DNA from: an uncultured Clostridia bacterium | Lineage (GTDB): Bacteria > Bacillota > Clostridia > Lachnospirales > Lachnospiraceae | Reading direction: 5' to 3' | Assembly: GCA_946623485.1 (NCBI GenBank) | Contig: CAMORF010000093.1 | Coordinates: 1-8,180, forward strand | DNA length: 8,180 bases | The notes under the pieces: generated by a model | Told to the model about the DNA's origin: nothing | Seen by the model: only the letters and a program-made list of their open reading frames with translations | Databases searched by the model: none | Translations under genes and position numbers: made by a program | Shown here: one piece after another, positions 4,736-8,180 of the stretch | How positions within the stretch are numbered: position 1 is the first letter of the stretch | Layout of the letters: every line of letters starts with the position of its first letter

Positions 4736-5419
4736 TTGAAAGAAAAAATATGGGGTATCCTGAGTGAAGAAAGTCTGCTTGGACGGATCACCTCCAGGCT
4801 GTGGATCCTGTTCGGGGCAAACCTGTTATTTGTCTTGTTCAGCCTGCCTGTGGTGACAGCGGGGCCGGCATGGGTCGCGATGTATTATGTGTGCCTGAAG
4901 ACCCTTCGCGTGGACAACTCCCTGAACCCCTTTGTTGAATTCTGGAGAAGCTTCCGCCTGAATTTCAAACAGGCATTCCTGGGATTTCTTGCGGTTCTTG
5001 CAATCGCGGCGATCCTGGTACTGGACATCATGTTTGTCTCCCGCACGCAGACCGCGATGCGCTATTTCCGTTGGCCGGTCTACCTGCTTTCCGGGTTCCT
5101 GCTGATGGTTCTGTTTCATGTGATCCCGGTGATGGCAGCATTTTCGGATACCCTGAAAGGACTTATCCGCAATGGACTCTACTTTGCCGCGAAGAATCCA
5201 CTGCGCGCGGTGCTCATCCTGGCACTGAACGCAGGACCGATGATCTGGACCTATATGGATGTGACAAGAATGCCGCTGTATGCATTTCTATGGGCCACCT
5301 TCGGTTTTTCCGGAATTGCCATGATCTGCTCGAAGCTTTTGTTAAAGGATTTTGAACGTTATCTCCCCGATCTTGACATCGGGGAGGATGAGATAAAAGA
5401 GGAGGATGTTCATGATTAA
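4736..5419 (+). CDS. DUF624 (YesL-like) membrane protein
   Basis: The 227-residue integral membrane protein starts at TTG 4736, 9 bases after AGGGAG (4721-4726); no better start is present. The N-terminal half shows the DUF624 pattern: a short amphipathic start, LWILFGANLLFVLFSLPVV, then TAGPA (41-45), AMYYV and a F-x-x-F-R-x-N-F-K-Q-A stretch. Five hydrophobic segments lie near 23-50, 78-100, 112-136, 156-174 and 181-203, and the tail is acidic. YesL of Bacillus subtilis lies in a rhamnogalacturonan-use operon, and the family is often found beside CUT1 sugar transporters. Its biochemical role is not established. The last 8 bases overlap the alpha-galactosidase start (ATGATTAA), suggesting translational coupling. 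Confidence 0.85.
   Translation: MKEKIWGILSEESLLGRITSRLWILFGANLLFVLFSLPVVTAGPAWVAMYYVCLKTLRVDNSLNPFVEFWRSFRLNFKQAFLGFLAVLAIAAILVLDIMFVSRTQTAMRYFRWPVYLLSGFLLMVLFHVIPVMAAFSDTLKGLIRNGLYFAAKNPLRAVLILALNAGPMIWTYMDVTRMPLYAFLWATFGFSGIAMICSKLLLKDFERYLPDLDIGEDEIKEEDVHD
5362..5387 (+). promoter_or_regulatory. GC-rich hairpin just upstream of the alpha-galactosidase ribosome binding site
   Basis: CTCCCCGAT (5363-5371) and ATCGGGGAG (5378-5386) are perfect 9-bp arms with a 6-base loop, extended by one G-U pair. The hairpin lies inside the end of the DUF624 gene and ends 12 bases before the AGGAGG at 5400-5405. It could shape coupling between the two genes or block RNA decay. No T-run follows. Its role is inferred. 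Confidence 0.5.
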
Positions 5420-7667
5420 ATATGTGCAGGAGCAGCAGTTGTTCCACCTGATGACTCCGAATACAAGCTATGTGATGGCACTGGCGGACGGGGAATGGCT
5501 GGGGCACCTTTATTATGGCCCGAAGCTGGACGATACAACAGGGATGGAGAACGCATTCCGGCTGAACGAATTTCCATTTTCCCCGAAGGTAAATGAGCGT
5601 GACAAGGTGCGTTTCATGCAGGGGTTCCCGTTCGAGTACTCCTTCTATGGAACAGGTGATTACCGCGAGAGCTGCCTTGGCGCCGAGAATGCCCATGGGC
5701 AGAGGGGCGTGGAGCTGACGTATCGTTCCCACAGTGTGATCGCCGGGAAGGTTGTGCCGGAGGGACTCCCGCATACAAGAGGGTGCGAGGATTGCTGCGA
5801 TACCCTGGATCTTCTGATGGCGGATGACGTGCTGGGACTGGATGTCCACCTGCTTTATACCGTATACAAGGATCTTGACGTGATTGTGAAAAGCGTCAGA
5901 GTAGTGAACCGGGGAGAGGGTCCCTGTACCCTGACGAGAGTGCTCTCCGGCCAGCTGAACGCGGATCCGGATTCCGCCGAGGTGCTGACGCTGCATGGCT
6001 CCTGGGGAAGGGAGCGTACGATCACGCGGCAGAGGCTGGAGACCGGGTCGGTAAGCGCGGAATCCTTGCGCGGTGTATCGAGCGCTGAAGATTCCCCGTT
6101 CCTGGCGGTTCTTTCAGAGGGTACTACCCAGACTACCGGCGATGTCTGGGGCATGAGCCTGATTTACTCCGGGAATTTCCTGGCAAAAGCACAGATCGAC
6201 CAGATCGGCCAGCTTCGCTGCGTGATCGGAATCCATCCGGAGTATTTCGCCTGGCCACTTGCGCCGGGAGAATCATTCCAGTCCCCGGAGGCGGCTTTGG
6301 TCTATTCGGATGAGGGGCTGGGGAAAATGACCCGTACCTATCACGACCTGTACCGGAATCATCTTATCGAGAAACGTTGGCTCACCCAGGATCGGCCTGT
6401 CCTGGTGAATAACTGGGAAGCGACGATGATGAACTTCAATACCGATGTCCTGATCGGCTTCGCCAGGTCCGCGAAGGAAGCAGGGATCGATATGCTTGTC
6501 ATGGACGACGGCTGGTTCGGGCACCGGGATGACGATACTTCCTCCCTGGGAGACTGGTTTGTGGATGAACACAAGCTGGAGGGCGGCCTGAAGCGCCTGG
6601 TGGATGAAGTCAACGCGATGGGGCTGAAATTCGGCCTGTGGGTGGAGCCGGAGATGGTCTGCGAGGATTCCGAGCTGTTCCGGGCGCATCCGGACTGGAG
6701 GTTCAGCCTGCAGGGAAGAAAACCTGGCGCGCTGCGCCAGCAGTATGTTCTGGATATCACCCGCCCCGAGGTGTGGGACGGCGTATACAGCCAGATCAAG
6801 GCAGTCCTTTCTTCTGCGAATATTGCTTATGTCAAGTGGGACATGAACCGCTACCTGACAGATGTGGGATCTTTGGAACGGGAACCGTCATGCCAGGGCC
6901 AGCTCCTGCACAGATATGTGCTTGCCGTATACCGGATGCAGGCACAGCTGCTGAAGGACTTTCCGGATCTTTTGCTGGAGAACTGCTCCAGCGGCGGCGC
7001 GCGGTTTGATGCCGGCATGCTGTTCTACAGCCCGCAGATCTGGACCAGCGACGATACGGATGCGATCGAGCGGCTATCCATCCAGGAAGGAACCGCGCTG
7101 GTATTCCCGGTTTCCACCATGGGCGCCCACGTCTCTGTCGTTCCGAACCAGCAGACCGGCAGGGTGGTTCCCTTCAACACCAGAGCAAAGGTAGCGATGG
7201 CAGGGACATTTGGCTATGAAATGGACATCCGCAATATGGATCCGGAGGAAAAGGCGCAGATCCCCGGCCAGGTTGCACAGTTCAGGAAGATCCACCCGGT
7301 AAACCGGGAAGGGGACTATTACCGGATCGCCTCCTTCCGGGAGAATCATACCTATGATTGCTGGATGGTCGTGAAAAAAGACCGTTCGCTTGCCTACATG
7401 ACCTATGTTCAGGTGTTGGCACAGCCGAACCGGCCGGGCGTGCGTGTCCGGATGCAGGGCCTGGATCCGGATGCGATGTATGAGGTCACCTGCGATTACG
7501 ACGGCGCGATGGCAGCGCGCAACGGAGAGAGCAGCATAGGCCCGCAGACCACGCGCTCGCTTGGCTGCTTCAACGGAGGCACGCTGATGAAAGCAGGCAT
7601 CATCGTCCCGCGTGTGCGAGGGGATTATCAGGCACTATTGTATGAAGTGACAAAGACTGAGGGATAA
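5412..7667 (+). CDS. aga: Alpha-galactosidase, glycoside hydrolase family 36
   Basis: This enzyme hydrolyses terminal alpha-1,6-galactose from raffinose-family sugars and melibiose. I choose ATG 5412 (751 residues), 6 bases after AGGAGG (5400-5405); ATG 5406 touches that site. No signal peptide is present, so it acts in the cytoplasm on imported sugar. The N-terminal beta-sandwich spans roughly 1-330. The barrel follows with WEATMMNFNT, MDDGWFG (364-370), LWVEPEMV (409-416), KWDMNR with the probable nucleophile D477, ECxSGG-type ENCSSGGARFD (523-533) and WTSDDTDA with the probable acid/base D547. The 70-residue separation equals that of D478/D548 known for AgaA of Geobacillus stearothermophilus. 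Length fits the roughly 720-750-residue bacterial GH36 group. Exact substrate preference cannot be read. Confidence 0.97.
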   Translation: MIKYVQEQQLFHLMTPNTSYVMALADGEWLGHLYYGPKLDDTTGMENAFRLNEFPFSPKVNERDKVRFMQGFPFEYSFYGTGDYRESCLGAENAHGQRGVELTYRSHSVIAGKVVPEGLPHTRGCEDCCDTLDLLMADDVLGLDVHLLYTVYKDLDVIVKSVRVVNRGEGPCTLTRVLSGQLNADPDSAEVLTLHGSWGRERTITRQRLETGSVSAESLRGVSSAEDSPFLAVLSEGTTQTTGDVWGMSLIYSGNFLAKAQIDQIGQLRCVIGIHPEYFAWPLAPGESFQSPEAALVYSDEGLGKMTRTYHDLYRNHLIEKRWLTQDRPVLVNNWEATMMNFNTDVLIGFARSAKEAGIDMLVMDDGWFGHRDDDTSSLGDWFVDEHKLEGGLKRLVDEVNAMGLKFGLWVEPEMVCEDSELFRAHPDWRFSLQGRKPGALRQQYVLDITRPEVWDGVYSQIKAVLSSANIAYVKWDMNRYLTDVGSLEREPSCQGQLLHRYVLAVYRMQAQLLKDFPDLLLENCSSGGARFDAGMLFYSPQIWTSDDTDAIERLSIQEGTALVFPVSTMGAHVSVVPNQQTGRVVPFNTRAKVAMAGTFGYEMDIRNMDPEEKAQIPGQVAQFRKIHPVNREGDYYRIASFRENHTYDCWMVVKKDRSLAYMTYVQVLAQPNRPGVRVRMQGLDPDAMYEVTCDYDGAMAARNGESSIGPQTTRSLGCFNGGTLMKAGIIVPRVRGDYQALLYEVTKTEG

Positions 7668-7688
7668 ATCCCGCATCGGTTTTTTCGG

Positions 7689-7720
7689 AAGACGGTTCCT
7701 TTTCGTGGGAACCGTCTTTT
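7689..7720 (+). terminator. Rho-independent terminator after the alpha-galactosidase gene
   Basis: AAGACGGTTCC (7689-7699) pairs perfectly with GGAACCGTCTT (7708-7718) over 11 bp with an 8-base loop, and the T-rich end runs to 7720. It lies 21 bp after the TAA stop and separates the operon from the second binding-protein gene. Confidence 0.88.
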
Positions 7721-7748
7721 GCGTTTGAAAGAGGCATGTCATCAGAAT

Positions 7749-7802
7749 GCTTCGTCAACATGACGGAATACGGTCGAAAATGCACATTTTCTGCATCATT
7801 AT
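7749..7802 (+). promoter_or_regulatory. Candidate operator module upstream of the second binding-protein gene
   Basis: The core is TTCGTCA (7751-7757), ACA, TGACGGAA (7761-7768), an imperfect palindrome. It is followed by GAAAATG-CA-CATTTTC (7776-7791), a near-perfect 16-bp palindrome, then CTG and CATTAT. The order of blocks matches 207-252. The palindrome centre is about 70 bp before TATTAT at 7829. A common regulator for both operons is the simplest reading, but this is inference. Confidence 0.5.
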
Positions 7803-7820
7803 GAACACAATCCTTGTTCA
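7802..7820. promoter_or_regulatory. Inverted repeat TGAACA-N7-TGTTCA
   Basis: Perfect 6-bp arms at 7802-7807 and 7815-7820 lie just before the candidate -10 box, in the normal -35 zone. A regulator here could replace or block the -35 contact. The first regulatory region has only a partial match (TTGTTCA within 365-380), and that copy lies after its candidate promoter, so it need not be the same site. Confidence 0.35.
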
Positions 7821-7828
7821 GAACTGTA

Positions 7829-7834
7829 TATTAT
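7829..7834 (+). promoter_or_regulatory. Candidate -10 box (TATTAT)
   Basis: TATTAT (7829-7834) followed by AACTAATAG is the best -10 candidate before the second binding-protein gene; TATATT (7827) and TAGAAT (7841) are alternatives. No TTGACA-like -35 stands 17 bp upstream. The predicted leader is about 65 nt and includes TTCGGT...ACCGGAA arms (7847-7852 and 7863-7869). Confidence 0.4.
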
Positions 7835-7906
7835 AACTAATAGAATTTCGGTCGTACGAACAACCGGAAGTAACTCAATCACTGGTGTTTGCAAGGAGGT
7901 TTTAAA

Positions 7907-8180
7907 ATGAAGAGAAGACTGATTTCACTTCTGACGGCGGGTGTGCTGGCAGTGTCTATGGTTCCGATGGCGGCGTTTGCGGATGATGCCCCGGCGGCTG
8001 ATGTTGCGTCTGAGGACGAGAATACGCTTTCTGTCTATGCATGGGACGCGAATTTCAATATTCCGGCTCTGGAGGCTGCGGCAGCGGATTACCAGAAGAA
8101 CGTGAATCCGGATTTCAATCTGAATATCATTACCCAGTCCGGTTCTTCGGATGTTGAGAATGCGGTCACCCTGGCAGGTC
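7907..8180 (+). CDS. Second sugar ABC transporter substrate-binding protein, N-terminal part (partial)
   Basis: ATG 7907 follows AAGGAGG (7893-7899) by 7 bases. The frame stays open to the window edge, giving 91 codons. Residues 1-25 are a signal peptide: MKRR, a hydrophobic core, then AFA before D26, a standard signal peptidase I site. A short acidic, alanine-rich linker (26-38) leads into TLSVYAWDANFNIPALEAAAADYQ, the first strand and helix of a family-1 sugar-binding protein. As in the first binding protein, no lipobox cysteine is present. The two proteins differ clearly in sequence, so this is likely the start of a separate importer operon and not a recent duplicate. The ligand is unknown. 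Confidence 0.88.
   Translation, partial: MKRRLISLLTAGVLAVSMVPMAAFADDAPAADVASEDENTLSVYAWDANFNIPALEAAAADYQKNVNPDFNLNIITQSGSSDVENAVTLAG

Noticed and set aside
5406..5411. ATG at 5406 as the alpha-galactosidase start
   Set aside because: It directly abuts the AGGAGG, leaving no spacer. ATG 5412 has a 6-base spacer.

Overview
The window looks like part of a carbohydrate-utilisation locus from a Gram-positive anaerobe of the Clostridia, most likely Lachnospiraceae-like. This rests on the strong AAGGAGG-type ribosome binding sites, the CUT1 sugar ABC transporter with no ATPase of its own, the DUF624/YesL protein, the cytoplasmic GH36 alpha-galactosidase and the fairly GC-balanced sequence. The taxonomic placement is inference from gene style. 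All real genes read on the + strand.

Layout: (1) 2-178, the C-terminal end of an AraC-family regulator. (2) 179-508, a regulatory intergenic region with palindromic sites, a candidate promoter, a terminator-like hairpin and a long leader. (3) 509-1816, an extracellular sugar-binding protein. (4) 1938-2828 and 2851-3696, two permeases, ending in a very strong intrinsic terminator at 3746-3776. (5) 3799-4659, a single-pass membrane protein of unknown function with an 18-bp tandem repeat in its cytoplasmic tail and an outside domain that looks like a reduced solute-binding fold. (6) 4736-5419, a DUF624/YesL membrane protein. (7) 5412-7667, a GH36 alpha-galactosidase, followed by a terminator at 7689-7720. 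(8) 7668-7906, a second regulatory region. (9) From 7907, the first 91 codons of a second sugar-binding protein, cut by the window edge.

Working model: the binding protein and two permeases import an alpha-galactoside (raffinose, stachyose or melibiose type), energised by a shared MsmX/MsmK-type ATPase encoded elsewhere. The cytoplasmic alpha-galactosidase then removes galactose. The AraC-type protein is the obvious candidate activator. The second binding protein starts another transporter set that seems to share the same control.

The most interesting points are: a regulatory module in matching order upstream of both binding-protein genes (207-252 and 7749-7802), centred on a TTCGTCA-N3-TGACGAA palindrome about 66-70 bp ahead of a TATTAT box; two binding proteins with ordinary signal peptides but no lipobox cysteine; an EF-hand-like calcium loop in the first binding protein; and the uncharacterised membrane protein with a repetitive basic tail between the permeases and the enzyme.
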